In this document: positions 21,913-32,905 of the stretch, piece by piece
Position numbering within the stretch: position 1 is the stretch's first letter
Layout: each line of letters starts with the position of its first letter
Origin: Vitellaria paradoxa
Lineage: Eukaryota > Streptophyta > Magnoliopsida > Ericales > Sapotaceae
Length of the DNA: 64,000 nucleotides
Direction: 5' to 3'
Assembly: GCA_019916065.1 (NCBI GenBank)
Contig: CM034241.1
Location: 15,615,228 to 15,679,227 of the forward strand
The notes under the pieces: model-generated
What the model was told of the DNA's origin: nothing
Seen by the model: the letters and a program-made list of their open reading frames with translations, nothing else
The model's database searches: none
Program-made: the position numbers and the translations under genes

Positions 21913-22768
21913 AAGTTTTTTTGTGAAAATATCCCTCAAACTTTCTCTATTTTTTATTTCATCCCCTAAACTATCAAACGCACCTATTACATCATCAAAC
22001 TATCTAATTTTTTTTTTTATTTTGTTTGAATATTAACTCCATCCATTAAAGTTAACGGAAAAATTATCATGTAACCTTTTTTACCCTACCTTAGAGGTAT
22101 AATGATTAATCCATGTCTATTCCTCCCATCTGACGCTAAAACGTTTATGTTTTTCTTTAATTACTAGTTGATGCTATAAAATAATAAATTATTATTTATT
22201 TTAATAATAAACCATTATTTATATTATTTTAATAATAAATTATTATTAATTTAATAACAAATCATTATTTCCATAATAATTATTTTTAGTTTTAAAAAAT
22301 ACTTATTTTTATTTTAATAATAAACCAATTTATAATTTTTGTTTATATTAATAAATATTGTTTTAATAATAAATTATTGTTTATAGAAAATTATACCATA
22401 AAATTATTGTTAACTAAAATATAATTTATTAAACTAAATTTAGATTTATTTATTAAAAATAATTATTAATTTAATCAAATAAACCAATTTAATCACAAAT
22501 TAACTAGTAATTGGAGGAGAGCATACACTTTTTGGTGCCAGATGAAAAGAATAGACGTGGATTAACCATTATGCCCTTGGAGTGGAGTGAAAAAAGTTAC
22601 ATGACCTGCACATTACAATTTTTTCATTAATTTTGATAGATGAAATTAATATTCAGACCAAATAGAATGAAATTAAATAATTTAAAGATGTAATAGGTGC
22701 ATTTGATAATTTGAGGACGAAATTAAAAAAAAAAAAGATAAGTTAAGATATATTTTCATAAAAAACTC
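21913..22768. mobile_element. Long-TIR (Mutator-like) non-autonomous element
   Basis: Terminal inverted repeats of roughly 250 bp: left AAGTTTTTTTGTGAAAATAT, right end reading GAGTTTTTTATGAAAATAT on the other strand. Inner blocks match as well ('caaactatcaaacgcacctattaca' against 'tgtaataggtgcatttgataatttg'; 'ccttagaggtataatgattaatcc' against 'ggattaaccattatgcccttgga'). Flanks tatgcattc (21904-21912) and tacgtattc (22769-22777) are a 9-bp duplication with two mismatches. The interior is A/T-rich without an ORF. Confidence 0.72.
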
Positions 22769-22998
22769 TACGTATTCTTTGAATCACTTCAACAACCTAT
22801 CTTAGAAAGAAGCATATTAACAATAGTTCCCTCCAGCTTTTATTTTCAAAGTAAAAGAAATTTGCCACCAAATTAAAGAAATTTACCACCTCCAAAGACA
22901 GTCTCCTCCAAAGACGAGCCTGACATCAACATTTCGAGACACATACGGATTTTCCAAATTACATATACCGTGATTTTTCAGTATCGTAGTTTTGTTAT

Positions 22999-23030
22999 GC
23001 TATTTGCAATTATGGCTATTTGCAATTATG
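22999..23030. repeat. 16-bp tandem duplication
   Basis: GCTATTTGCAATTATG occurs twice in a row (22999-23014 and 23015-23030), immediately left of the MITE-like element. Confidence 0.9.
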
Positions 23031-23168
23031 GATCCGTTTGGTTTATAAATAAACAACAAAAAAACTCTAAAAATCTCAGTTAACTTTATATTATATTAAC
23101 TTTTTTCTTTTACTGCACGTATTACGAACTTTTAATTTATTCACTTTTTATCACTCTAAATACACCCA
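23031..23168. mobile_element. MITE-like element related to 17492-17641
   Basis: Begins GATCCGTTTGG and ends 'tttttatcactctaaatacaccca', which as reverse complement starts TGGGTGTATTTAGAGTGATA. The internal 'tttactgcacgtatta' matches the other copy. It lies downstream of the plastid gene's stop codon. Borders are approximate. Confidence 0.5.
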
Positions 23169-23694
23169 TATATGAAACTCTATTTCAAAAGGAAATTTTG
23201 CTAATCACAACACATACCACTTGTAACCCCAGCCAAAGCTGGCACTAGGCTTGGCTTGGGTATTAATAATAATTATAAAAGAAAAAAAAAAAGAAATAAA
23301 ACCTAGTGTTTTTAACCGCCAAATTAACCTCTTTTCAACTTGTAACTCATTGAAAATAAAATTTTCAATCAAATGTTTTCTTTTCGAAGTTTTTAAACAA
23401 AAAATACAATGACAACAAAACAAACAGACCATTACCATATTGGAGAGGAGGAGAGATCTAATAGAAATAGTTTCCCCCTGTAGCTTTCACTCGTGTAATA
23501 ATTTGCCCATAACACATTCATTTACTGAAGTGCCAGTACCTTTAGAGTTACATGTTTGCAAAATGAAAAATAATTAGAACATCGTATATATATATATATA
23601 TACGATTGTTAGCTAAGGATCAATTAATGTTCAATGATCCTGAAAAAACTACCAGCCTTCTAAGTTTATACAACACGTTTTAATTTTTTTTAGA

Positions 23695-23935
23695 CTAGTA
23701 ATCGTCATCTTCTCGGGATTGAAAGAATCTCCTGATGCCAGCAGAAATAGCACCCAGAAATAAGAACAAAACTAAAACGTCAAATCCGCCTCCTACACCA
23801 ATAGCAACACTTGGACCCGGGGCGAAGAACGAAAATGGACTCCAACCCCATCCTCCATAAAATGGCACGCCAAACCCATACCCATATCCACCAACTAGTG
23901 GTGGTGCGATTGGCGGATTGACATAAATATTGGTC
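23695..23935 (-). CDS. Plastid membrane protein gene, exon 3 (C-terminus)
   Basis: The last exon codes for 79 residues plus TAG (23695-23697). The acceptor on the minus strand is a long T run followed by GAGCAG, with the exon starting at 23935 (GACCAATATT). The split Arg codon AG|G joins exon 2 in phase. The protein part begins TNIYVNPPIAPPLVGG, then a Gly/Tyr/Trp-rich stretch (GYGYGFGVPFYGGWGW), SPFSFFAPGPSVAIG, a membrane helix FDVLVLFLFLGAISAG and a charged tail RRFFQSREDDDY. I recognise it as a conserved plant plastid protein of unknown function but cannot name it. An apparent ATG at 23943 lies inside the intron's T tract and is not the start. Confidence 0.87.
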
Positions 23936-24115
23936 CTGCTCAAAAAAAAAAAAAAAAAAAATAAAGTTCATTTATTTCAACAAAAAAGTAACATCTACAG
24001 ATTCTTTTACATCAAAATTGCACTTGAAAAAATTCCATAAAAGTAACTTCATGCTGATTTGTTTTTCGTAGAAGATGCGAGCCAAGAATCCATGAACAAG
24101 AGAAATAATGAAGAC

Positions 24116-24118
<3 letters not shown>

Positions 24119-24146
<28 letters not shown>
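24119..24146. repeat. (AG)14 microsatellite
   Basis: Fourteen AG units in the giant intron. Confidence 0.95.
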
Positions 24147-24149
<3 letters not shown>

Positions 24150-25499
24150 ATTAAGCCCTCCTGCCATTTTAATAAAGTATTGTGCTATTATTATACCCCT
24201 TCATCTGAGCAAGTCAAACAATTTTGAAACTACAATTCTTAATTCAGATGCTACCTATGTAAAGTCATTAATTACATTAACTGTATAAAGTCGTTAATTA
24301 CATTAATTACCTAGATGATTCGCACGCATCAGATATTTGATTTCAATATAACATTAAACAAGGTAAGCGGCTACCAACATTTCAACGGGGCAGCTTTGCA
24401 GCTTTGGGAATTACCACGATGATAACATGAAAAATACTTCGTACAAACTATTTTATACGCTTGATTTTCTTTTATCAACTTTACTAATCTCAATAAAACT
24501 TTTGAAGGATGAAATATTAGTGCACTGAATAAAAGAATATTAACAAGGTCGGAATGGATTCAAACAAACAAATATAGGACACAGTATGATGAACCAACTA
24601 ACAAAGAGAGAGAAAAAAAAAGGTGCACATGGATGGAGTCTCTTTGTTACCGTATGACGTACAACCCTTCACTTGCTAAATTTAAAAAAAAAAAAAAAAT
24701 CAGCCTATTAACGGACCAGGTGATTCAAACAACAATAGAAAACTACATTTCTTGCTTCAATATAAATATTTCTTGAAAGCAGAAAATTTTAATTCCTCAC
24801 AGCTCATAAATTGTTAGACCATATGCAAGATCCTAGACCAAAAAGCTTGGTAGAGAAGATGTATCCACCTGTACCAATGCATTTATTTATTGTTATGTAT
24901 TATATTATTAATCCGGTTCACCATTGTACGATCGAAGCTTCACACATATCAATGGTTAACAAACTAGACTGGCTTGTTTAACCAGAAATACCGGTGACCA
25001 ATCCATTAAATAGTCTGGTGGACATTTTAAAACCATTCAAAATTAAAACCAATTTTCTATAAAACTGTCCAAATTTGCAATTTAACCGGTGCCATTCGTG
25101 AGAAACACTCACGGCTCTCATAAATTAGACGGCTCTTCATCATGATACTGTTAGTGCACAAAATTCCCAATTTCTTCAATGTTTCATGCTTGTCAGTGGA
25201 TCTGGCTTTCAATCTTCTCAATTTGATGAGGCAACAACCCAACACTGGACCATTTTTGGTGACATTCTCTTCTATGGCATATCTAGAGAAGAGACGTATG
25301 ATGTTGGAGTTTTATATTACTAGTTATTAACTCAATTTAAGAAGCACAAACACTAAAAGTGTTTTTGTTCTACAGTTAAGAAGCACGAACAATAGAATTA
25401 TTCTAAGCGTTCCAATAAAAAGGTAACGTATCGCTATTGTGTCTTTTAGGATACTTACACTAAAATGAATATTGTATTTTAGGATACTTACACTAAAAA
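24147..25499. other. Intronic, no recognised gene
   Basis: Unique A/T-rich sequence. A short open frame on the minus strand (25057-25245) has no signature. 25430-25520 holds three copies of 'ggatacttacactaaa'. Confidence 0.4.
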
Positions 25500-25737
25500 G
25501 GATACTTACACTAAATAGATAGTAATAAAAGATGAAAGCATATTTTTAGTAAAAAAAGGAATAAGTAGTTTTTTTTTTTTCATTTATATATAAAAATATA
25601 TATTTATTCATCAACATGTCTCTATTATGTCATGCCGTGACAATTTTAAAAATTAGCATATCGACGTGCCCCTGTCACATAGTATCTATTTCCATGTCCA
25701 TGTTGTCTTTAGAACTCTATCTATGTCATTAAGATTT
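25500..25737. repeat. Direct duplication, left copy (split by copia)
   Basis: 'tttttagtaaaaaaaggaataagtag' and 'gacaattttaaaaattagcatat', 'tttagaactctatctatgtcat' recur with changes at about 31640-31803. Together with the pair 31435-31560 / 31855-31990, this shows a tandem duplication of a unit of about 1 kb (copia removed). The copia element inserted in the left copy. Confidence 0.7.
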
Positions 25738-25742
25738 AAGAA

Positions 25743-26026
25743 TGCAGGAAATCTGAATTTATTATTCCTTAAATAAGAATATAGCATATATCCCTATTTA
25801 TATACACCAGCAACTAATCAGTTTCCTCTAATTTAGGAATCAACTCCTAATCAGTATCCTATAATTAAGAAATCACCTTCTAATTAGTATCCTAAAGTTA
25901 AGGAAACAAATTCCTGAAAATCAGGAATTTAATTCCTATATATCAGAACAGAAAGCTGTACAATCTGATCTAATCTTCCTAATAAAGTGCTGATCTAATC
26001 ATTCTAAAATACAATATTCATCTACA
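25743..26026 (-). repeat. 3' LTR of the copia element (284 bp)
   Basis: Plus strand TGCAGGAAATC ... TTCATCTACA; in the element's sense TGTAGATG ... CCTGCA. The pol stop codon (TGA) lies just inside this LTR. Confidence 0.95.
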
Positions 26027-26871
26027 CTCCCCCTCAAGCTGGGAGTATATATTGATCATTCCCAGCTTGTTTACCAGGCTTTCAAAACTTGGTTTATGCA
26101 GACTTTTGATCAAGACATCAGCTGTCTGTTCTTTAGTTGGGATGTAATTCAAGTAAATACTCCTATTGTATATCTTCTCTTTGATAAAGTGTCGATCAAT
26201 CTCAACATGTTTTGTACGATCATGATGAACTGGATTTTGTGCTATGTTAACTACTACCTTGTTGTCACAATATATTCTCATAGGAATACTATTAGACATT
26301 TTTAGTTCTCTTAGTAGTCTCTCCAACCAAATCTCTTCACAAATTCCATGGGCTAAGGCTCAAAATTCAGCTTCTGCGCTACTCCTTGCAACTACAGGCT
26401 ATTTTTTGCTTTTCCAAGTTACCAAATTGCCGCACAAATAGGTACAATAGCCCGAAGTAGATCTTCTATCGACAGAGAAACCTGCCCAGTCTGCGTCAGT
26501 ATAAATTTCCACCATTCTGTGATTTTCTTTCCGAAAGAACAGTCCCTTTCCTAGTGTGCTTTTTAGATACCTTAAGATTCTAAACACTGCTTCCATATGT
26601 TTCTCCTTTGGTGAGTGTGCATGAACTGATTTACCATGCTTACAGCAAAGGTAATGTCAGGTTGAGTATGTGACAGATAGATCAACTTTCCCACCAACTT
26701 TTGATACCTTTCTCTATTGACATCTTCACCTCCTTCAAGCCCCAACTTGATATTAGGATCCATTGGTGTCTCGGTTGGCTTGCAACCTATCATGCCTACT
26801 TCTTGAAGTAGGTCAAGAACATATTTTCTTTGTGTAATAGTAATCCCAGCACTGCTACGAGCAACTTCCAT
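26018..26871 (-). pseudogene. Copia RNase H region, frameshifted
   Basis: Three overlapping open pieces in different frames. The first has SSAGITITQRKYVLDLL and QKLVGKLIYLSHTQPDI. The second has IYTDADWAGFSVDRRSTSG (first RNase H Asp). The third has IYCDNKVVVNIAQNPVHHD, RTKHVEIDRHFIKEK and KEQTADVLIKSL. Order and motifs are those of copia RNase H. At least two frame changes separate the pieces (near 26575 and 26330). Confidence 0.9.
26027..26042 (-). promoter_or_regulatory. Polypurine tract of the copia element
   Basis: The minus strand reads CAGCTTGAGGGGGAG directly before the LTR start TGTAGATG, the usual primer site for plus-strand DNA synthesis in copia elements. Confidence 0.85.
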
Positions 26872-27750
26872 TCCAAGTATCTTAAGGTCCCAAGATCTTT
26901 TAATTCAAATTCCCCTGCCAAAAACTCCTTTAAGGATTTTAATTCCTCAAAATCGTTGCCTGTGACAATGATATCATCCACATATACAATGAGAATAGCA
27001 ATCTTACCATCTTCAGAGTGCTTGCAGAACAATGTGTGATCAGTTTGGGCGTGAATAAAACCTTTCTTCTTAACAGCTCTAGTGAATTTCTCAAACCATT
27101 CTCTAGGTGATTGCTTCAATCCATAGAGGGACTTTTTTAATCTGTAGCCCACGTCGTCTTCTCCTTGAAATCTTGGAGGTGCATCCATAAAAACTTCTTC
27201 ATGTAGATTACCATTTAGGAAAGCATTCTTCACATCTAGCTGTTGTAAAGACCAGCCAAGATTAGATACCAAAGAGAGTAAAACTCTTATAGTATTCAGC
27301 TTGGCTATAGGGGCAAAAGTCTCTTGGTAATCTATCCCATATGTTTGAGTGAAACCTTTAGCCACCAGCCTACCTTTATACCTACTAATACTCCCATCAG
27401 CATTATATTTCAAGGTGAACACCTATTTACAACAAATTGTTTTCTTTCCAGCAGGTAGCTTAACCATTTCCCAAGTGTTGTTTTTTTTTTAGTGCATCCA
27501 ATTCCTCCTGCATTGTTGTCTTCCAATTTGGGTCAGCTAAAGCTTCTTCCATATTCCTAGGAATTTCAGTCTTGGACAGTGCACTTGTAAATGCATAAAA
27601 GGGAGGAGACAGTTTTACATAAGATACAAATTTTGATATAGGGTGTTGAGTACAGGACCTTGTTCTTTTTCTGACAGCAATTGGTAGGTGCAGATCAGGG
27701 TCCAAATCCTGGTTTTGAACTTCAGTACTACATTGAATCTGATCCTCCAT
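26796..27750 (-). pseudogene. Copia reverse transcriptase, frameshifted
   Basis: The approach at 27460-27750 contains NMEEALADPNWKTTMQEE. It loses frame in a run of A (plus-strand T run at 27480-27492), and a TAG then interrupts the segment before VFTLKYNADG. The main block 26796-27422 is open: GRLVAKGFTQTYGIDY, ETFAPIAKLNTIRVLLSL, QLDVKNAFLNGNLHEEVF (catalytic Asp), SLYGLKQSPREWFEKF and YVDDIIVTG (catalytic YVDD). This is the RVT_2 type of Ty1/copia. Confidence 0.93.
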
Positions 27751-28166
27751 AGCTTCACTGTCTAGGGAATTGGAGATCGAGTCAAATTGGCATTACAGTC
27801 TATGATTTCTTTTTGAATAAACCAGCAATTGACCCTCTGGCCGAGAGTCAGTTCTGATATCCTCTCCCCCTGATTGAGAGTTGTCTCCTCTTATTTCCAT
27901 ATTTGGCCAAGTTTATTTGTCACTATACACAGATTCAATGTTAGGCACTAAGGGCAAAGGCAGACTTGGAGGTTTTTAGTGTGACGAATGAGGTAAGGAA
28001 AAGTCCCCTTCAAGTATATCCCATGACTTATCTTCACTTAAAGTCTCCCCCTGCAGATAAGTATTTGAAAGAAATGTTGGGATTTAACAAATGAGACATC
28101 CATAGAGACAAAGACACGATGAAGAGATGGGGAGTAACATTTGTACCCACATTGAGTAGGAGAGTA

Positions 28167-29500
28167 TCAAATAAACACACATTTAATAATTTTTGGATCA
28201 AGTTTGGAATGATTAGGTGAGTGATTGTGAACAAACACAGTGCATTCAAAAATTTTAGGAGGTAGTGATGAGATAGACCTAAAATTTGGATACCATTGTA
28301 AGAGTGTGGAAAGAGGAGAGGTAAAACTAAGAACTCTTGAGAGCATTCTGTTGATTAGATATGAAGCTGTTAAAACAGCTTCACCCCATAGATATTTAGG
28401 TATATTCATAGTGAACATTAAAGCTCTAGCAACCTCAAGGAGATATCTGTTTTTCCTCTCAGCTACACCATTTTGTTGAGATGTATTCTTGCAGGAACTT
28501 TGGTGAATTATCCCATTAGTGTCAAGGTAATCACTAAGAATGGAGCTAAAATATTCTCTACCATTATCAATTTTTAAGACTTGAATTGGGACATGAAATT
28601 GAGTCAAAACCATTGAGTGAAAGGACTGAAAAACTTTGGCAGTTTCAAATTTCTCCTTAAGAAGATATACCCAACAGACTCGAGTGTGGTCATCAATGAA
28701 GGTGACAAACCAACGAGTGCTTGAGATATTTCTAACACGAGAAAGCTCCCATATGTCACTATGAATTAGGGAAAAAAGTTGAGATTCTTTATATGGTCTA
28801 ATGGGAAATTGTGCACGGCTGTGTTTAGTAAGAAGACAAAAATCACAACTGATGGAACTTGGATTTTTATTGATAAATAAATCTGGAAACAACCTTTTGA
28901 GATAATGAAAATTAGGATGGCCTAGCCTATAGTGCCTTAACATTATTTCATCATTATTGGAAACAAAAGGAGATTCACTATCTGCTATAGTAACATTCTT
29001 CTCTAAACTGTCTTCAGTGTCAAAATAGTAAAGTCCATTTTTTTCTTTAGCATTGCCAATCGTCATTCTCAAGTCCAATTCTTGCAGTTCATAACCACCA
29101 GCACAGAACTTAGCACAGCAGTTTAGTTCATGAGCAAGCTTGCTAATGGAAATCAGATTGCAAGTCAACTTAGGGACATAAAAGACTGAGTGAAGAGAAA
29201 TGTTTTTTGTGAGGTGAATAGATCCCTTTCCCGCAACTGTTGAGTATGTACCATCAGCAACTTTGACTCTAAACATTCCAGAGTTTGAAGTGTAAGAGTA
29301 GAATAGAGACAGGTTACCTGTCATGTGATCAGAAGCTCCAGAATCAAGCATCCAAGAATTCTTATTCTTGATATGCAAAGCTGTACCTAAAGCAGTTGCA
29401 GTAATAGCAGTGTTGTTTGTTCCAGTGTTTGTATTTCCAGTTGCTGTGTGACTCAGTAACTTGTGTAGTTGCTCCAGTTGGGATTTATTTAAGAAAAATC
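28167..29500 (-). pseudogene. Copia protease and integrase
   Basis: A long open frame. The protease box WMLDSGASDHMTG lies at about 29340, the GAG-pre-integrase segment has HYRLGHPNF, and the zinc-binding CDFCLLTKHSRAQF follows. The integrase core carries HSDIWEL (Asp), KIDNGREYFS (Asp) and NGVAERKNRYLLEVARALM (Glu), so the D-D-E triad is intact. The last part (PLSTLLQWYPNFRSISSL) shows a frame change, and at 27760-28160 only scattered pol pieces remain. The open frame extends upstream to 29747 but there reads gag in the wrong frame. Confidence 0.92.
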
Positions 29501-30471
29501 CCATTCGACTTAGTGTCCCTTTGGGATTCAACAGTCTTTTCCTCCACTGTTGCCTGAAAACCTTTACTTCGGTTTGGTCCTCGAGGTTTCTAGTTAGTTG
29601 GTTTTCCATGAAAATTCCAGCAGATATCTCGTGTATGCCCTGGTTTATTACAGTGATTGCACCAGGGCCTTCCTCCTTTGTCTCCTTTTTGATTGCCTCT
29701 ATAATCATTCTTGATAGAAAGAGTTGTGGTTTCAATGGATCTTTCACCAGCTACAGTGGCAAATGCTCTCTTGTTTTCTCCAAGCATGACTCTTCTTCTG
29801 CTTACTTCTCTTTTTACTTCGGCAAAGGCTTCATCAATGGAGGGTAGTGGTTTGTGGCCAAGAATTCTACCTCGAACTTCATCTAATTCTCGATTTAGGC
29901 CAGTCAAAAATTCATATAGCCTTTCCTTCCCCAAGTGCCTTTTGAATTTTAGGTTGTCTTCTAGATCCCCCCAATCGGCTTCATAATGTAAATCCAATTC
30001 TTACCAAAGGATTTGCAATTCATTATAATACTCTGTTACTTCCAAATTCCCTTGTTGTATCTCCTTTAGTTGATTCTTGATCTCGAACACTTGGGAGGCA
30101 TTCTTAAGATCAGAATAATTAGCATTTACAGCATCCGAGATTGCTTGGGTTGTTCGAAGGAACAGATATGTACGACTGATGTGAGGCTCCATGGAATTAA
30201 TTAACCAAGCCATAACAATTGAATTGTTATGTTCCCAATTTGCATAGGAGGGATCTTCTTGTTTGAGCTGTTTGATCTCTCCATTGAGATGTCCTATCTT
30301 TCCTTTGTCTCGAATAACCAGAAGCACTGATCATGACCATTGAATGAAATTTTTTCCATTCAACTTATGATTAGTAATCTGTAAAGTTGCTCCTTCTCCA
30401 AAGGTCTGAGAGGCCATTGGAGGATGAGAATGATCAGTAGATGGAGTTGCAGATTCCTTTCCTGAACTCAT
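29500..30471 (-). pseudogene. Copia gag (UBN2 type) with zinc knuckle, three or more stops
   Basis: The likely start is ATG 30471 (MSSGKESATPSTDHSHPP). A TGA follows at about 30332, then an open block 30001-30327 with SYANWEHNNSIVMAWLINSM and VFEIKNQLKEIQQG. A TAA at 30001 is followed by 29590-29997 with FLTGLNRELDEVRGRILG and the CCHC knuckle CNHCNKPGHTRDIC. A TAG after GKPTN and a frame change then lead to pol. Capsid-like gag packages the element RNA in intact relatives. Confidence 0.9.
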
Positions 30472-30632
30472 ACTATGAAGGATCTAGAAGAAACACTAAC
30501 CGAGATGTCTCTTTGAATAACGAGGAAATGGCCGAGGAAAACAGACCTTCAGCCGGACAAAACAAATAGTCAAAGGGTGGCTGAGAAGGACAAACCTCAG
30601 CTGGGTAGAAGAGAATAAAGCTTAAGGAGACT

Positions 30633-30647
30633 CACGCTCTGATACCA
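30633..30647 (-). promoter_or_regulatory. Primer-binding site of the copia element (initiator tRNA-Met type)
   Basis: The minus strand reads TGGTATCAGAGCGTGAG directly after the LTR end CTGCA. This matches the complement of the 3' end of plant initiator tRNA-Met, the usual copia primer. Confidence 0.92.
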
Positions 30648-30932
30648 TGCAGGAAATCTGAATTTATTATTCCTTAAAGAAGAATACAGCATATATCCCT
30701 ATTTATATACACCAGTGCCTAATCAGTTTCCTCTAATTTAGGAATCAACTCCTAATCAGTATCCTATAATTAAGAAATCACCTTCTAATTAGTATCCTAA
30801 AGTTAAGGAAACAAATTCCTGAAAATAAGGAATTTAATTCCTATAGATCAGAAACAGAAAGCTGTACAATCTGATCTAATCTTCCTAATAAAGTGCTGAT
30901 CTAATCATTCTAAAATACAATATTCATCTACA
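30648..30932 (-). repeat. 5' LTR of the copia element (285 bp)
   Basis: Plus strand TGCAGGAAATC ... TTCATCTACA, the same ends as 25743-26026. By-eye differences: a few substitutions near the start and in 'ccagtgcctaat' / 'ccagcaactaat', one near 'gaaaataagg', and one single-base indel. A TATA-like 'tatttatata' on the minus strand lies within 30690-30715. Confidence 0.95.
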
Positions 30933-31434
30933 AAGAACACACAAGCTCCCAAGTAATCAGAGATTAGATGATGATGCAATCATAAGATAAAAAGAATTTT
31001 ATGATGAATATTTCCTATTTTGATTTTGGATACTTACCAAAAAATATTATTTGACTAGTACTTTTTATTTATTTAGAATTAGTTCTAGAATATTTATTTT
31101 TTCTTAATATTTCTCTATATTTATTTTGTGTCCAAATTTGAATTTTTCATTTTTGGTAAATTTCTAATTAATTGTCAATTAGAGTCAGATTAAGGTTAGG
31201 ATTTGTTTTGAGTCTTTCAATGTTTAAATAGTGAAGTTCTGTACCATTGCAAGATAGTTTTTATTTGGATTAATAATATACAGAGTTAATTCTCCTTCCT
31301 ATTGTTCTGAGTGATTTGTGAAACTCTGCCAATAGTTTCATGTTATTTTCTATTTAGAAATTCAACAAGCTTGTGGAAGGTGTTCAGTCCATGGTTTCCA
31401 TCACTGCTCGCTGCATCAGATGCACATGTTACCT

Positions 31435-31560
31435 AGAAGGCGTGATCGAGAAAGTGAAAAGGGGAGGAATTCGCTATAACTCTGAAACAAGTTTTTTCTT
31501 TTGGTGTTAGCTGATTATTGAACATGAGGATATAAAAGGCACGGGGTTATATAGTATTAT
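31435..31560. repeat. Direct duplication partner of 31855-31990
   Basis: 'gtgatcgagaaagtgaaaaggggag' here and 'gtgatcaagaaagtgaaaaggggag' at 31868 are nearly identical, and similarity continues through 'cttttggtgtt(a/g)gctgatt'. An exon-like look ('aggcgtgatcgagaaagtg') raises an old gene fragment as an option, but no family is recognisable. Confidence 0.65.
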
Positions 31561-31639
31561 TGTTTACTGTTTGGAATTTTAATACCTAAATTTCTAATCT
31601 CTTTGTAAATAAAATCTTTAAAAATAGATATTAATAAGA

Positions 31640-31990
31640 ATTAACACATTTTTAGTAAAAAAGAAATGAATAAGTAGATTATTTTTCACTCATGTCCCTG
31701 TTGTGTAATGTCATGATAATTTTAAAAATTAATATGTTGGCATATTGATTTGCATCATATCTATATTCTATGTGCATATCCTTTTTAGAACTTCGTCTAT
31801 GTCATCGATAGCATATGTGCTACCAAGGAGTCAAAAATTACATGGATGCAGTACCTCGAAGAGGGGGTGATCAAGAAAGTGAAAAGGGGAGGAATCCGTT
31901 GCAACTCCAAAATGACTTTTCTGTTTTGGTGTTGGCTGATTGCAAAATGGGAGTAGATAGAGGGCACTGGGTTGCTTGCATATATACATA
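31640..31990. repeat. Right copy of the intronic duplication
   Basis: Similarity to 25500-25737 (left part, to about 31803) and to 31435-31560 (31855-31990). It ends near a (TA)/(CA)-rich tract at 31980-32001. Confidence 0.65.
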
Positions 31991-32149
31991 TATATACACA
32001 CTAGTAATTGCCTGTATCTAAAGACACAAAAATATTTTTTTTTTTTTTGAAAGGTGAAGCACAAAAATATAATTTTACTTGCAAATAACTCAAACTTAAA
32101 TTTATAAATCAAACCTATATAAAAAATTGTAAAAAAATAAACTGTAAAA

Positions 32150-32905
32150 ATAAAAGAGACTAAGACGTCTATATAGTGTTTAATAAAAGTGTAAAACTTT
32201 ATTATTTATTACAAATATTACCACACTTTTAAAAATATTAATTTAAAAACTTTTATATAAAAAGTACTCAAAAAACATGGAAAGAGTGGGAGAGTATGTT
32301 TTCATATGAAATGACCAAAAAAGCAATCACAGTGGAGAGAAAAAGAACAAATTCAATGGTTGAAAATATTCCAATGTCACATCATGAGCTTCCTTGTAAT
32401 ATAGATGACACAAAAAGTATAAAAAGTGTGTGTATTTAAATTTTAAGTTTTAAGTACATTAAAATTGAATTTTTAATTTAGATGTTTATTTTTTTAAGAT
32501 TTTTTAAAGAAAAATTAAAATTAAATATTATTTTTTTAAAATTAAAAAAACTTAGTTGACATTGTCTAATAGGTATCCCTACATTGTTTAATATGCAAAA
32601 TTTTATTATTTATTACAAATATTATCACATTTTTAAAAATATTGATTTAAAAACTTTTACATAAAAAATATTAAAAAATATGAAAAGAGTGAGATTATGT
32701 TTTCATGTGAAATTAAAAATATTAATTTAAATTTATATAAAAAGTATTAAAAAAATATGGGAAGAGTGAGAGATTATATTTTCATATGAAGTAATCGAAA
32801 AGACAACCAAAGTGGAGAGAAAAGGAAATAATTCTGATCATTGAATAAATCCAACGGTTGAAAAAAATACAAATATCACATCATGAGTTTCCTTATAATA
32901 TAGAT
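32150..32905. repeat. A/T-rich unit in two to three diverged copies
   Basis: 'aaatatta.ttaaaaacttttatataaaaagta' then 'gaaaagagtgagagattatgttttcatatgaaat' and 'tcacatcatgag.ttccttataatatagat' occur at about 32215-32405 and 32625-32905 (with an extra partial copy inside). Reversed, the end reads ATCTATATTATAAGGAA, which could be a Helitron-type TC start. No hairpin was confirmed. Confidence 0.55.

Larger units (their letters stand above)
25743..30932 (-). mobile_element. Ty1/copia retrotransposon, complete with both LTRs and TSD
   Basis: 5,190 bp on the minus strand. LTRs at 25743-26026 and 30648-30932, TSD AAGAA at 25738-25742 and 30933-30937, PBS next to the 5' LTR and PPT next to the 3' LTR. 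Gag, protease, integrase, reverse transcriptase and RNase H follow in copia order, all present but interrupted by a handful of stops and frameshifts. The two LTRs differ at only about eight positions by eye, so the insertion is fairly young. It sits in intron 2 of the plastid protein gene, in the same orientation. Confidence 0.95.

Noticed and set aside
23695..23943. A stand-alone 82-codon gene starting at ATG 23943
   Set aside because: The ATG lies in the T-rich tract and AG acceptor of the intron; the protein continues from exon 2 at 37023 in matching phase.
25057..25330. An extra coding exon of the plastid gene
   Set aside because: The open frame has no link in phase and the three-exon protein is already complete.
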